DNA of 64,000 nucleotides, taken from positions 4,736,892 through 4,800,891 of the forward strand of contig NC_061480.1 of the NCBI RefSeq assembly GCF_022581195.2, in the 5' to 3' direction. The notes beneath the pieces are model-generated. The model saw only the letters and a program-made list of their open reading frames with translations, was not told where the DNA came from and made no database searches. Position 1 is the first letter of the stretch; each line of letters starts with the position of its first letter. Both the position numbers and the translations under genes were made by a program. This stretch comes from Helicoverpa zea. Its lineage: Eukaryota > Arthropoda > Insecta > Lepidoptera > Noctuidae. Of the stretch, positions 1-10,014 are shown piece after piece.

Positions 1-82
1 ACAGGTATCTATGGAGATCTAAGGGGGAGGCCTATGTTCAGCAGTGGACGTCCTATGGCTGAGATGATGATGATGATGATGA
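1..82 (+). repeat. 3' tail of a non-LTR retrotransposon
   Basis: This stretch carries the sequence around CAGCAGTGGACGTCCTATGG followed by a GAT microsatellite. The same tail ends the LINE fragments at 15440-15696 and 60478-60542 and, inverted, at 63095-63245. The copy is cut by the window edge. Confidence 0.75.
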
Positions 83-177
83 ATGTCATAAAACGGGAAA
101 ACAAGATATCAAATGGCTGACTTCAAAATGGAAAACTTATTTAACGAGAGCTGTTGTGTTTAATTCATACACTGTAG

Positions 178-391
178 AATCATCGGCACGGATCTTGAGC
201 GCTGACCATCACCTGCGCAGAAGTGATTTATTAGCAAAGAACCAATCCCGAGTGACGGCTATGACGCGATGCACTGCAGGCCTTTCACCCCTTTAGCCCG
301 CCCCCGCGCCTTACTTCATACCACAAAAGGGACCCAATAAATTACTTCTGCGCAGGTGAAGGTCAGCGTTCAAGATCCGTGCCGATGATTA
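178..391. mobile_element. MITE-A copy 1 (long terminal inverted repeats)
   Basis: The ends are inverted copies of ATCATCGGCACG, extended through the CTGACC and CACCTGCGCAGAAG blocks. The centre is GC-rich. Related copies lie at 14302-14441, 15856-16073, 31078-31282 and 34665-34869. No coding capacity is seen, so this is a non-autonomous DNA element. 83-177 and 392-540 show nothing recognisable. Confidence 0.8.
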
Positions 392-542
392 TAACTGTCT
401 TAAAGTCATTAACATCCAAATCTATCGCCGCAAAGTTATTTGTAGCTAATACCAAAAATAGTATAATCTTTTCAGCTGACCCAATTTCTTGGTTTTCAGT
501 GTAGCACAGTTATTACGAACTTTGAAATGACAGCAAACTGAT

Positions 543-775
543 GTGTTTCTCATTGATGATGACCTCCTAGCCGATTATCGGCTACGGCTGTTCTCATGTA
601 AGGAGATCAGCCAACTGCGCAGGACATATTATAGTGCACAAGCATTTGAGCAGACACAGGTGCACTCACTATTCCTTCACTCTCAAAGCGCGATGGGACG
701 GCAATCCGACACCACCGGAGAGAGATCAGGTGCAGGACTGACATTTCTCATTAGTCGTGTTACAGATGTTCGTGA
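543..775 (-). repeat. SINE-1 fragment
   Basis: It matches the body of the full SINE-1 copy at 12290-12655 in inverse orientation (GGAGATCAGCCAACTGCGCA, then the GATGGGACGGCAATCCGACA region). The tRNA-like head is missing. The reading frame here is incidental. Confidence 0.75.
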
Positions 776-861
776 GACAATAGTTTAGTACACATTAGAA
801 AAATACGCTTTTATACTAATTTACAAACGCATTTGCTAATGCATTTGCGCTTACATCATCA

Positions 862-1105
862 TCTTCCGAGTCTTTTCCCAACTATGTTGGGGTCGGCTTC
901 CAGTCTAACCGGATATAAGTACCAGTGTGCTACAAGGAGTGAATGCCTATCTGACCTCCTCAACCCAGTTACCAGAGCAACTCGATACCCATTGGTAAGA
1001 CTGGTGTCAGATTTACTAGCTTCTGACTACCCGTAACGACTGCCAAAGATGTTCAAATGACAGCCGGGACCTAAATTGTGGGGTTCCAGCTACAAATTGA
1101 ATTTA
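862..1105 (-). repeat. SINE-2 fragment
   Basis: It shows the SINE-2 landmarks CCCAACTATGTTGGGGTCGG, CTTCCAGTCTAACCGGAT, GACTACCCGTAACGACTGCC and GACAGCCGGGACCT in inverse order. The tRNA-like head is replaced at the far side by other repeat shards. Confidence 0.8.
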
Positions 1106-1572
1106 ACGTGTCTTCCGAAACACGGAGGAATTCGTCGAATCGAAATCATCGCTGTGTGGGTTTAAGAAACTTTCACAAAGCAGCTCGGAGTCTGGAAGTT
1201 AGCTGTGTTACACTCCTGCGACTGAGAGGGCTTTTTAAGCCACAAATGCTACTCAGTAGCAGTCGTTGTTACAATGCCATGTCAGAGGCCGTCAGGCGGA
1301 TTTGAGAAAACTGACACCAGAGCTTGCTAGGTGATTAAACCTGAAGCTCACTTGATAAGAAGAAGACGGAGTAACCGGTGAATGATAATCGATCGAATAC
1401 TAGGGTTGTTACCTAGCCACAAGCCCATTGTTATTGAGTTATAGACAAGCCAAAGATATTCTAGTCAAAACCAAATGATTGACTTGTAAATACGTTTTGC
1501 GAACACATAAACAAAGTTGCAGAAATATCTACCAGTGTTATTGTAGGAGTCAACGCTACATTTTTGACCTGG
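1106..1572. other. SINE-1 shard, then unclassified sequence
   Basis: Positions 1155-1215 match the SINE-1 segment that reads GTTTAAGAAACTTTCACAAA. From about 1216 to 1572 I see no gene or recognisable repeat apart from a GAAGAAGA run near 1360. Confidence 0.45.
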
Positions 1573-1916
1573 GGCGCGATTATACTGATTTTACTTAAGC
1601 GACATACGATTCACATCCAACTGAGATCCAATCACGACTCAATTACGATTGAACCGTATGTGACATTCCGCTATTTTTTCTTTTAGTTAAACATTTTTAT
1701 CTGTTTCTGAGATTTTAATCATATTTTCTGCAAATTATTTACGATTGCACTATGATTGTAGAGCAAACTAACGTATAGACCAATCGCAAACCAATCGAAT
1801 GTCGTTGGAATACGATTGGTCTTATATTAGAAGCAGAATGCCCGCTAAGGTTAAAACTGCTATTGCGATTCGATGTCTATTCAATGTTGACATTATTAAC
1901 TAAGCAGAATCGGGCC
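1573..1916. mobile_element. MITE-B copy
   Basis: One end carries GCAGAATCGGGCCCC and the other its degenerate inverse. The interior holds repeated CAATCG-rich blocks. Copies occur at 16865-17230, 54280-54365 (partial) and 55178-59687 (split by a LINE). It is non-coding. Confidence 0.75.
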
Positions 1917-2034
1917 CCTGCTTGAAACAGTATTCATCCATCCTAGGTAATGCCATTACCATCAAATGAGGATTTGAAGATAGAAACTCTCAGAGTTTAG
2001 CCTAAAGATATGTAACGATGTCCAACAGTTTATT

Positions 2035-2400
2035 TATTAAATAGCTGCTCCCCGCGGTTTCGCCCGCATCCCCTGGGAACTACTCCACGCACCTGGACAA
2101 AAAGCAGCCAATAGCCTCCTTCAATAAATGAGCTATCTAACACTTTCAGAATTTTTCAAATCGGACCAGTAGTTCCTGAGATTACCGCGCCCAAACAAAC
2201 TTCAGCTTCATAATATTAGCTTGATGGAATACAAACTACGGTTACTCTTGAGACAGTTTACAACGCAATTAAACTAATTATGCAAAGATTAAGTCCCTTC
2301 GAATATTTACAGTCTTATTAATAAACTGGCTTCCTCCCCCAGTTTTATTCGTATCCCGGGGGAACCTTTAACCAGTCAAAATAGTCTATGTCAGTCTATG
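2035..2400 (-). repeat. Two degenerate LINE 3'-end fragments
   Basis: Both pieces contain the CCGCGGTTTCGCCCGC or CCCGGGGGAACC type block. A downstream ACTTTCAGAATTTTTCAAAT segment is also found at 13850-14000, 19425-19545, 22555-22700, 44275-44455, 45045-45245 and 54375-54500. They are probable 5'-truncated RTE-like tails. 2401-2640 shows nothing. Confidence 0.5.
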
Positions 2401-3357
2401 GCTGCCGGGGCTGCGGGATTGTTCGCGTGATTTACCGCACGATGGTTTTTAGTCAGTAAGAGTCTGACACTCCCTCACCGCTGCTCACCCTCAGCGGGAT
2501 GATTTTGATGATTTTTGACGTCGTTAAAAAAAAGGGCGAAATTGAAATTCAGTGGATTCAGTAATATAATTGTACCATCTTACATGCAATACATCATACA
2601 TGCAGCTGCGTGTGTATTTATGTATACACATGTTTATGGCAAATAAATGATTATATTCTATTCAGACGAATACAGAGCAAAGATCCAGCCCCTATATATC
2701 GCATTTCTTGATGTGGAAAAGGCTTTTGATCGTGTCCCTCGAAGTACCATTTGGTGGAGTCTCAGGAGACGAAATGTCCCTGAAGCATACGTCTCAGTAA
2801 TTGCCGACATGTACAGGAATGTTCGTTCGTTTATAAGAACTACCGTAGGAGTGACAAACGGTTTTGAGCCCATTCTTATTCAGCCTCGTGCTGGACACGC
2901 TCACCGAGTATGCTCAACAGAAAACATCGTGGACGTTTGTATACGCGGATGATGTAGCAATCTGTACAACGACTCGTGAGGCTCTGGAAGACGCTCTAGA
3001 GGCATGGAAGAGACAGTTGCAGGCAGGTGGCCTGGTTCTGAGCGTTTCGAAGACCCAGTATATGGAGTACAATGTGCCTATCCCCCGTACTGACCCGATA
3101 GTGGTTGATGGACAAGTAGTTCAACAGTGCGAGGAGTATAAATACCTGGGTAGCATAATTGCCAAATCCGGAAGCCTGGAAAATAATATTCAGAACCGAG
3201 TATCAGCCGCCTGGCTTAAGTGGCGCGAGCTTACAGGAGTTACCTGGGACAGTCGAATGCCCATTAAATTAAAAGGGATTATTTATAAGTCAGTCATAAG
3301 ACCAGTTCTGATTTATGGAAGCGAGACGTGGGCCGTAACAAAAAAACATGTCAGTAC

Positions 3358-3572
3358 TGTAGAGATGTAGTACTAAAGTAGATTAGAAGTAGGTTTTATT
3401 AATTGTAATTGATACTGGCCGGACAATGATATAAATAGAAATAGAATAGTTTTTATATATTGAAGTATGTCACTTCACCCCCGGAGTCTGCGAATAAACG
3501 CAAAGTTAAAGTTATTATTGAATGTTTTAATTTAATATCCTGAAGATCCCCGGTTCCTACACACGCGCTACA
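3358..3572 (+). repeat. 5' LTR
   Basis: It begins TGTAGAGATG and ends GCGCTACA. An AATAAA-like GCGAATAAACG lies at about 3490. The primer-binding region should follow at once: the next bases are ATTTGGTGGAGGCGCCGACG. Confidence 0.85.
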
Positions 3573-3768
3573 ATTTGGTGGAGGCGCCGACGCCAAAGCC
3601 CCAAGTATTTTTCAGGTCACGCTAAAAAGTCGCTTGGTGACATTTTGAAGTCGGGAGGAAGAAAAGGCTGGATGAAGTCTTCCTGGGCATTGTAATAAGT
3701 TCTAATGAGATATTGGAACACGCATGAAAGCAGCTAAGTGAAATTTTAATTAATTTAGTGTGTGAAAG

Positions 3769-4809
3769 ATGTCCCAGGACATAGAGTTGTTTTCTGGCGT
3801 CAATGACGTTTCTTTTGAAGATTTCCTTTTCCAATTTCGCATCATTGCTGCAATTAATAAATGGAAGGAAAAGGATCTAGCACTGTTACTAGGTGCATAT
3901 TTACAAGGCCCTGCTCTGACGTTTTTCAAATATATTTACGTAGAGGGCATTGAGTATAAGACGCTATGCGATAAACTTAGGGCAGAGTTCCCAGATAATA
4001 TAAATTATGTAGAAAAATTCTACAACGCTCGACAGGAGCAAGAAGAAGAATTACTGTCATTCTATTACCGTCTGTGTGGGTTACAGACCAAAGCAGACAT
4101 TGCAGACGATAACATTTTTATTAAAGTGTACTTAAAAGGGCTTATTTTTAAATATAAAGCCGCATTAGGCTCACAGCTCTTTGCATCAAAATATGAGCTG
4201 CGTGATACACTTTTTCAAATGAGAGATTTATTTGGAAAAGTACAGAGAAATGTCATGAATTTGCCAATCATTCCGCAGAGGAGTGATGATAAGAAATACC
4301 CTGAGAAATATGAAAATTCTCCATGTACACCGTTTAATGCACAAAATATTTTTAGCGTAAAGAAAGAAGCAACGCCGAGCAAAGACATGGAGATGCAGCA
4401 AAATGAGAAGGAGCTGCACGTGGAGCAGCATACGGAGCAGCCTGTGGAACTGCTGGCGATTGGATCGGAAGTAGAGTATAAGTCTGGTGAGACCGGTCCA
4501 TTTATTAATGTTCTGATTGCTCAACAGGAGTTTAGGGTGTTAGTGGACACAGGAGCTTCGATCTCTTGTGTATCTGAGGAGTTTGCAACAAAGCTCGATA
4601 TTCAATATATCAAAGAGAGCACGAAGAATTCTGCTACGACAGTCTCTGGTGCTAATTTAACAATTTTAGGAGAAGCATCATTGAATTTATTAATAGATTC
4701 TTGTTTTTTCAAGCAGAAGTTTTTGGTTATAAAGAATATTCAACAAAATATAATTCTTGGCCGAGATTTTCTCTCTAAAAATGATTGTTTGATAGATTTT
4801 TCTATATAA
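3769..4809 (+). CDS. Gag-like protein fused to retropepsin (LTR element)
   Basis: The 346-aa frame is open from an ATG about 200 bp after the 5' LTR. Residues 1 to about 150 look like a retrotransposon Gag capsid region: a helix-rich stretch with LGAYLQGPALTFF followed by FPDNINYVEKFYNARQ. Residues about 165-225 are polar and charged, a likely linker; I see no CCHC zinc knuckle. Residues about 240-346 are an aspartic protease: the catalytic motif VLVDTGAS has its Asp near residue 260, and the C-terminal ILGRDFL is typical of retropepsins. The frame stops soon after the protease, where a normal pol would go on to reverse transcriptase. Its integrity within identical LTRs suggests recent activity through a helper element. 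A domesticated Gag gene is less likely given the flanking LTRs and target duplication. Confidence 0.8.
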   Translation: MSQDIELFSGVNDVSFEDFLFQFRIIAAINKWKEKDLALLLGAYLQGPALTFFKYIYVEGIEYKTLCDKLRAEFPDNINYVEKFYNARQEQEEELLSFYYRLCGLQTKADIADDNIFIKVYLKGLIFKYKAALGSQLFASKYELRDTLFQMRDLFGKVQRNVMNLPIIPQRSDDKKYPEKYENSPCTPFNAQNIFSVKKEATPSKDMEMQQNEKELHVEQHTEQPVELLAIGSEVEYKSGETGPFINVLIAQQEFRVLVDTGASISCVSEEFATKLDIQYIKESTKNSATTVSGANLTILGEASLNLLIDSCFFKQKFLVIKNIQQNIILGRDFLSKNDCLIDFSI

Positions 4810-4822
4810 TAATTATTTAATT

Positions 4823-5293
4823 TTGAAAAGGAGTTTTGTTTCGAAATTTATTGATATTGATACTTTAAGAAAAAAGGTGTCAGTGTCAATACTGACGGAT
4901 AAGGATCACCATAGTGACACAAATAATGACAAAACGACAGATGACATTGGCGACAAATTAAATAAAAATAATTATATTTATTTTCAAAATAAACTAAAAG
5001 TAAATAATATTCGAAGAAAAGTTTTGCGAAAGCGACGTAAACGTATGGTTTTGAAGTCTAGTCAGACTTCTACATCATCAAAGGTGATAAACAATAAGAA
5101 GTTTGTAGATTCTTGTTATTGTTATCGGAAAAATGTTAAGAAAAACAATGAATATCATCATTTTTATCCTTCTGAGGAGAGGATAGACACGCAGTACAAA
5201 AAACAGATACAACTGCGTAATATTGACGATAATTTAGTATTTTTAAATAGGCAAAATGTAGATAAATATAAAGATAGGAAACATTTTCGTTAA
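4823..5293 (+). CDS. Basic Lys/Asn-rich reading frame of the LTR element
   Basis: This open stretch of about 156 codons follows the gag-protease stop by only 13 bases in a different frame and has no strong ATG at its start (the first codon is TTG). It is rich in Lys, Asn and Arg, with a KVLRKRRKRMVLKSSQ patch near the middle. I recognise no domain. It could be a degenerate remnant of pol, a product reached by frameshift, or chance in AT-rich DNA. Confidence 0.35.
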   Translation: MKRSFVSKFIDIDTLRKKVSVSILTDKDHHSDTNNDKTTDDIGDKLNKNNYIYFQNKLKVNNIRRKVLRKRRKRMVLKSSQTSTSSKVINNKKFVDSCYCYRKNVKKNNEYHHFYPSEERIDTQYKKQIQLRNIDDNLVFLNRQNVDKYKDRKHFR

Positions 5294-5896
5294 TTTTATA
5301 TGACGTTTTTATAATACGTATTTTATAATTACATGTTACCTGGAACGAGTGGTACGAGCATTGCCGGTGAAGGGATAAGATGGTGAGCTACTTCATCTTC
5401 GTGAGAAGATGATGTCCACGGCAGAGCTACTTCATCTTCAATATGAAGGAAGATGAAGATAACCAATGTGGTCAAGCCTGTGTTATTTTTATAAGTTTTT
5501 TTTACATTGCTCTGTAAATCTGATCCCAAAATAATTATCTGATTTGGTTTTGAAAAAAAAATATTTGGATGGTGAATTGAGGTTGAGATCAACTTCGCAA
5601 TAAGGGGCATAGCCTTGCGAAGAGTGTTTGCTTGACACAATGGTTTCTGCCGAAGATTTATGATCCCTATATTTGATTTATTTATTATTTAATATTCCAA
5701 AATTGTAAAAAAATAATTATTGGGTAAGATGTTTAATTATATCACGTTAGGTGAGAAACTTTGATAACGGTGACTTATCCCTTCATCTGACACGTTAGCG
5801 TCCGGCGAAGTTGTAAGTTGTCAATACAAAGTTTTTCTTCGCTTGAAAGGTAATCCCTTCAGGACGGGTGTTCACTTTGAATATCCTTTGCTGTTA

Positions 5897-6100
5897 AGGC
5901 TGATTTACATTGAGTCAGTAACTGACGTCAGTGTAGGCGCCGAAAACTGACGCGTGCTATTTACACGAAGTCAGTGTAGTGTCAGTGTTTCGTCAGTAGT
6001 ACTGTACTGACTTCAAATCAATTTACACGATGGCAGTGCCGGGTCAGCACTGACTTGTCAGTGGACTGACGTCAGTTACTGACTCAATGTAAATCAGCCA
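5897..6100. mobile_element. PIF/Harbinger-type MITE inside the LTR element
   Basis: Inverted ends GGCTGATTTACATTGAGTCA and its complement flank about 130 bp that repeat TCAGTG and ACTGACGTCAGT blocks. It is bordered by TTA on both sides (5894-5896 and 6101-6103), the duplication typical of PIF/Harbinger. No coding sequence. Confidence 0.8.
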
Positions 6101-6365
6101 TTAGCAACACGCCACGCAACTTTTTCGCACGGTTTTTGTTGCGTGCGAGTTAATGCTAACGTGCGTTATTGTGGTGCAACATGGCACAATTAAATCATTG
6201 ACTACGCATGTTATCGTTAACTATCCCATTGTAAGGAACGTGTTATTGTTAATTCCGTGCGTAGGTAAAGTTCTGATAGGTTTAGGCAGGTAACATTTAT
6301 ATGATTGTCCGCCTAAAGCTGCGCTTTTGAGATAAAGTTCAACTTTATCCTAAGGGCGTAGCTGA

Positions 6366-6584
6366 TGTAGAGATGTAGTACTAAAGTAGATTAGAAGTAG
6401 GTTTTATTAATTGTAATTGATACTGGCCGGACAATGATATAAATAGAAATAGAATAGTTTTTATATATTGAAGTATGTCACTTCACCCCCGGAGTCTGCG
6501 AATAAACGCAAAGTTAAAGTTATTATTGAATGTTTTAATTTAATATCCTGAAGATCCCCGGTTCCTAGCGCACCACGCGCTACA
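6366..6584 (+). repeat. 3' LTR
   Basis: It matches the 5' LTR base for base as far as I can read, except that the last block reads CCTAGCGCACCACGCG instead of CCTACACACGCG. GTAC follows directly. Confidence 0.85.
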
Positions 6585-6987
6585 GTACCATCCAAGTTGC
6601 CGAGATGAAGATGTTGCGGTGGATGTGCGGAGTAACGAGGCTCGATAAGATCCGCAACGAGTACGTACGCGGTAGCCTTGGAGTACGCGATGTCGCCGAC
6701 AAAATACAGGAAAAACGGCTGCGATGGTACGGACATGTAAAAAGGAGACCACCTGAATACATCGGCAATGCGACACTCAATCTCGATATACCCGGTCAAA
6801 GGCGCAGAGGCAGGCCAAAACTGCAGTGGTTGAGTGTCGTAAAGAATGATATGATAAGCTGCGAACTCGAAGAGGAAGATGTCCAGGATAGAGCGAAGTG
6901 GAAGAAGAAGATACGGAAAGCTGACCCCGTCACAAGACGGGAGTCGCTAAGACGAAGAAGAAGAAGAAGAAGATCTTTTTTGCTTAA

Positions 6988-7322
6988 TCATCATCATCTC
7001 CAGAGCCGTGTCCCAACTATGTTGGGGTCGGCTTCCAGTCTAACCGGATGCAGCTGAGTACCAGTGTTGTTTCCTCTTTATGCTATTAGTATCTATCTAT
7101 AGAAGTCACCCGTGCATCGGAAAGCACGTTAATGTTGGTCCTGCGCCGGATCTCTCTCCGGTCGCGTCGGATTGCCGTCCCATCGCGCTATGAGAGGGAA
7201 AGAATAGTGAGTGCACCTGTGTCTGTGCAAATGCTTGTGCACTATATTATGTTCTGCGCAGTTGGCTAAGCTCCTTACATGAGAACAGCCGCCGTAGCCG
7301 ATAATCGGCTAGGAGGACATCA
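6988..7322. repeat. SINE-2 fragment joined to SINE-1 fragment
   Basis: 6988-7055 is the SINE-2 tail in inverse orientation. 7098-7322 is the SINE-1 body in plus orientation, from CACCCGTGCATCGGA to GATAATCGGCTAGGAGGACA. 7323-7640 has nothing I can identify. Confidence 0.75.
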
Positions 7323-7639
7323 TCAGTATAGAAGTAAACATATTCAACTGTAGGAAGTCAGGGGTCGTTGCTAGTAAGTTTCCTAACACCGCATCGATTT
7401 ATCTCAACTCTGTAAGTTCCCGTAAGGTAAGATTACATGCATTTTTAATTTACCATTTGTTACTTGATTATTCAAGTGGGTCCCGAGTGTAAAATTGGAT
7501 ATAAATGTGTGAAATCTGAAGGAAAAAGTATTTTGTACGAAAGCGGGTGAGACATAGCTGTGTGTGAATGTACAGGCATTGTGTTTGTATGCGTAAGTTG
7601 GGGACGCTCAGTAGTGATCAAGTCGCCTACCGATCATTT

Positions 7640-8340
7640 GCCTAGCCTTTTTCCTAAATATGTTGGGGTCGGCTTCCAGGCTAACCAGCGCATTTTGTAT
7701 CTTCTTTTTAATCCCAAAACTCCTTCCTATCTGCGAGAACGCTTTTCATTTGTTCGCTCGCCTGATGCGCTCTGTAGAACGCATCTCAAATCTCTCCTTA
7801 AAATCCCCTCCCATTCCACTGACTTTTATTCCTTCTCCTTCACAGTAAACGCAGTACTGTTGTGGAATTCGCTGCCGCCTGAATTAAGGAGCTGTCAAAC
7901 TGTTGCAACTTTTAAACAGAAACTCAAAAGTTACTATTTGTCCTCCTCTTCTTCATAGAGTCATTTTATAAAATATGTATGGATTATCTTTTGCTTTATG
8001 TATATATGTGTGTAATTTATATATCTTTACTATGTCCTTTTACACAGTCTATCTACTTCTCTTTATTCTAACTCTCCTACTACGGGTCTGCTGGAAGAGA
8101 TTTCGATTTAGAAATAAGCAGTACCTTTGCACTATTTCTATGCTATGTCTATTTCTTTTATATGTTCACTGTGTACATAAATTGATAAATAAATAAATAA
8201 CCAGATGCAGCTGAGTACCAGTGTGCCACAGAAGGTAGTCAGTCCTTGGTAAAACTATTTGTCAAACTTTCTCGTTTCTGGCTTCTGACTACCCATAACG
8301 ACTGCCAAAGATGTCTAAATGAGAGCTGGTACAGAATAGA
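7640..8340 (-). repeat. SINE-2 copy split by a LINE tail
   Basis: SINE-2 sequence runs to GGCTAACCAG at about 7688 and resumes at AACCAGATGCAGCTGAG at about 8200. The repeated TAACCAG is the target duplication of the LINE inserted between them. The remainder ends at GACTGCCAAAGATG near 8313. Confidence 0.75.
7689..8202 (+). mobile_element. 5'-truncated LINE (CR1/jockey-like) 3' end
   Basis: Codons 7689-7958 encode the extreme C-terminus of a reverse transcriptase: FNPKTPSYLRERF, then FSFTVNAVLLWNSLPPELRS and FKQKLKSYYL. The WNSLP-x-x-(I/L)R motif is typical of CR1, jockey and related LINEs. A 3' UTR of about 240 bp ends in ATAAATAAATAAATAA. The same 3' end recurs at 19316-19422. It is heavily truncated and inactive. 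Confidence 0.75.
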
Positions 8341-8344
8341 CATC

Positions 8345-9030
8345 AAAGTAAGTAGTGCCTTTGAGACGCGGGTCAAACCGCGGGCGGAAGCTACTTACAT
8401 TCTATGCGCTTAAGACAGGCGATCCCGAGAGGATACGCTTATCTATACTTCTATATCAAAACTATATAAGGACCTATAATAATTAATAATTTAATTCTAT
8501 AGTAATAATATATTTTTAATTGTTTGTTTTTAACCAAAACGCCTCAAAAAAAACTGAACCAATTCGATTTTTTTTTACTGTTGGTTGGGAAGCTACACTT
8601 TTCCCGATAGGCTATATTTTCTCCCGGTTCAGGCAGTAGGTAGTTAGGGTAGTCGCTCCTTGAAAAACACTGATACTGACTAGACTGGAAGCCGACCTCA
8701 ACATAGTTGGGAAAAGGCTCGGAGGATGACGATGACAGGCAGTAGTTCCCACGAGACGCGGGTCATACCAACGGCGGAAGCTAGTTATAGTTTATAATAT
8801 TTTATGAGCTTAAGACATGAGCGACCCCGGGGGAAAAATCTAATTTGTTATAAGACTATCATTACTTGATCGACTGACCCGCACACAGCAAACTTTTAGT
8901 CGGCCGATAGTTTGTTTGGGCTCATTAATCAGTATGAAGATGAATGGTAGTAAGCATTGCAAAGATCAGGTATTTAGCCGGCATCAGACTGACTGAGAAC
9001 TTTGATTGGAATCACAATTTTCTTTAAAAA
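8345..9030. other. Repeat scraps between retroelement fragments
   Basis: 8345-8455 and 8745-8830 are pieces of the LINE tail that carries ACGCGGGTC and GGCGGAAGCTA. 8649-8735 is a SINE-2 tail in plus orientation. The rest to 9030 has no recognisable gene. Confidence 0.5.
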
Positions 9031-9235
9031 ATGTTTGCCAAGCATCGGGTCAGACAGGTGGGCGAACGTAGTCACCCAGTGGATACCACAAGACAGCTAC
9101 CGCCGACGAGGAAGGCCCAGGAAAACATGAAGACCTGGATTTCTACAACCCCGATTGGTGGGAACAATCGAAGGATCGAGAGGTGTGAAGACATGTGAGG
9201 TAATGGGGAGGCTTTTGCCCACCAGTGAGGGCAGT
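9030..9235 (+). pseudogene. LINE reverse transcriptase C-terminal scrap
   Basis: The translation includes YNPDWWEQSKDRE and GNGEAFAHQ. This matches the C-terminal piece at 60935-61445 (YNPDWWEVSKDRE, GEAFTQQW). It is frameshifted and short. Confidence 0.65.
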
Positions 9236-9410
9236 CAGGGCTCTTCTTCTTCCTCCTGCCCTGTTCCCAATTTTATTTGGGGACGGCGCAATATGTCATC
9301 CTCTTCAATTTTCCCCTGTCACTCGTCATACTGACACTCACTCCCTTCCTATTCATGTTATCCTTCAGGCAATCCATCCATCTTTTCTTAGGTTAGAGAC
9401 AGTTAAGGCT
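9236..9410 (-). pseudogene. RTE-like LINE C-terminus, truncated
   Basis: Read in inverse, this resembles the C-terminal block of 29415-29735 (KKRWMDCLKDDMN type and KWKKMTYC). It is cut at about 9400 and followed by a short AAGAAAGA run. Nothing is seen from 9411 to 9777. Confidence 0.6.
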
Positions 9411-9777
9411 AAGAAAGAAAGAAAAAAACATAGGGCCAACTGTTTAGTCTGCAGTGTGTTACTCTAAGTGATTGTTCAGAAAGCATACTACTATTTCCCA
9501 CGGGTTTGACCATGAATAGGTATAGGTAATAAATTAATTATAATTTTACTAGCCAGATGCACTTTCTCAGCGGAATTGCGACTGTTTTGTCTTTGTTTCA
9601 ATTGTCTTTTTAACTGAGTTTTTAAAAAAGAGGTTGTCAATTCGGATGTTTATAGGTAACTACGTTTTTTTGTTATTTATTATTGTCATAGCTTCTGTCA
9701 GCAAGTTCACAGGTTCCTTGAGGTAACTACTTCACGCACCCGGGTAAAAGTACCTACAAATACTTCTTGCTTTACTT

Positions 9778-10014
9778 TAACGGCCAGTTTCTTCATCAAA
9801 AGTTAAAGTTAAAGTAATGTCTAAAGTAAAAGTAACGGCCAGTTTCTTCATCAAAAGTTAAAGTTAAAGTAATGTCTAAAGTAAAAGTAACGGTCAAATT
9901 CGTTTTTTCAAGGCTAAAGTGACAGAAAAACTAATAGAAAAATTTAATTTAACCGTTACTTTTACTTTAGACATTACTTTAACTTTAACTTTTGATGAAG
10001 AAACTGGCCGTTAT
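9778..10014. mobile_element. MITE with one arm duplicated
   Basis: The left arm occurs twice in tandem (ACGGCCAGTTTCTTCATCAA plus an AAAGTTAAAGT block, at 9780 and 9836). The right arm is its inverse (9950-10013). A spacer of about 60 bp separates them. No coding sequence. Confidence 0.75.

Larger units (their letters stand above)
3358..6584 (+). mobile_element. Compact LTR retrotransposon with gag-protease only
   Basis: Two direct LTRs (215 and 219 bp) start TGTAGAG and end CTACA. The element is flanked by the 4-bp duplication GTAC (3354-3357 and 6585-6588). The LTRs appear identical except for a small change near their 3' ends, so insertion was recent. The 2.8-kb interior encodes a Gag-like protein fused to a retropepsin, then a basic reading frame, then non-coding sequence with a MITE. 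I find no reverse transcriptase, RNase H or integrase motif. It is therefore a non-autonomous element that must borrow these functions. Its gag-protease style suggests the Ty3/gypsy or a related group, but the clade is not settled. Confidence 0.85.
2645..6975 (+). pseudogene. RTE-like LINE reverse transcriptase, broken by an LTR element
   Basis: This is the reverse-transcriptase and C-terminal part of a non-LTR retrotransposon. The first piece (2645-2880) has the palm motif FLDVEKAFDRVP. A deletion then shifts the frame near 2862-2870 and removes most of the QG-x-LSP block. The second piece (2864-3370) resumes at SPFLFSLVLD and carries the catalytic FVYADD. The LTR element 3358-6584 interrupts it, and the C-terminus continues from about 6589 to 6940 with RLRWYGHVKRR and RRRGRPKLQW. 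Removing the LTR element and one GTAC repeat restores the frame. The copy ends in a GAAGAA-rich tail near 6975, as RTE elements often do. The 5' half, including any endonuclease, is missing, so it is dead. Confidence 0.85.

Noticed and set aside
5880..6110. CRE-type enhancer of a host gene
   Set aside because: The TGACGTCA sites are part of a TTA-flanked MITE inside an LTR element; no host gene is near.
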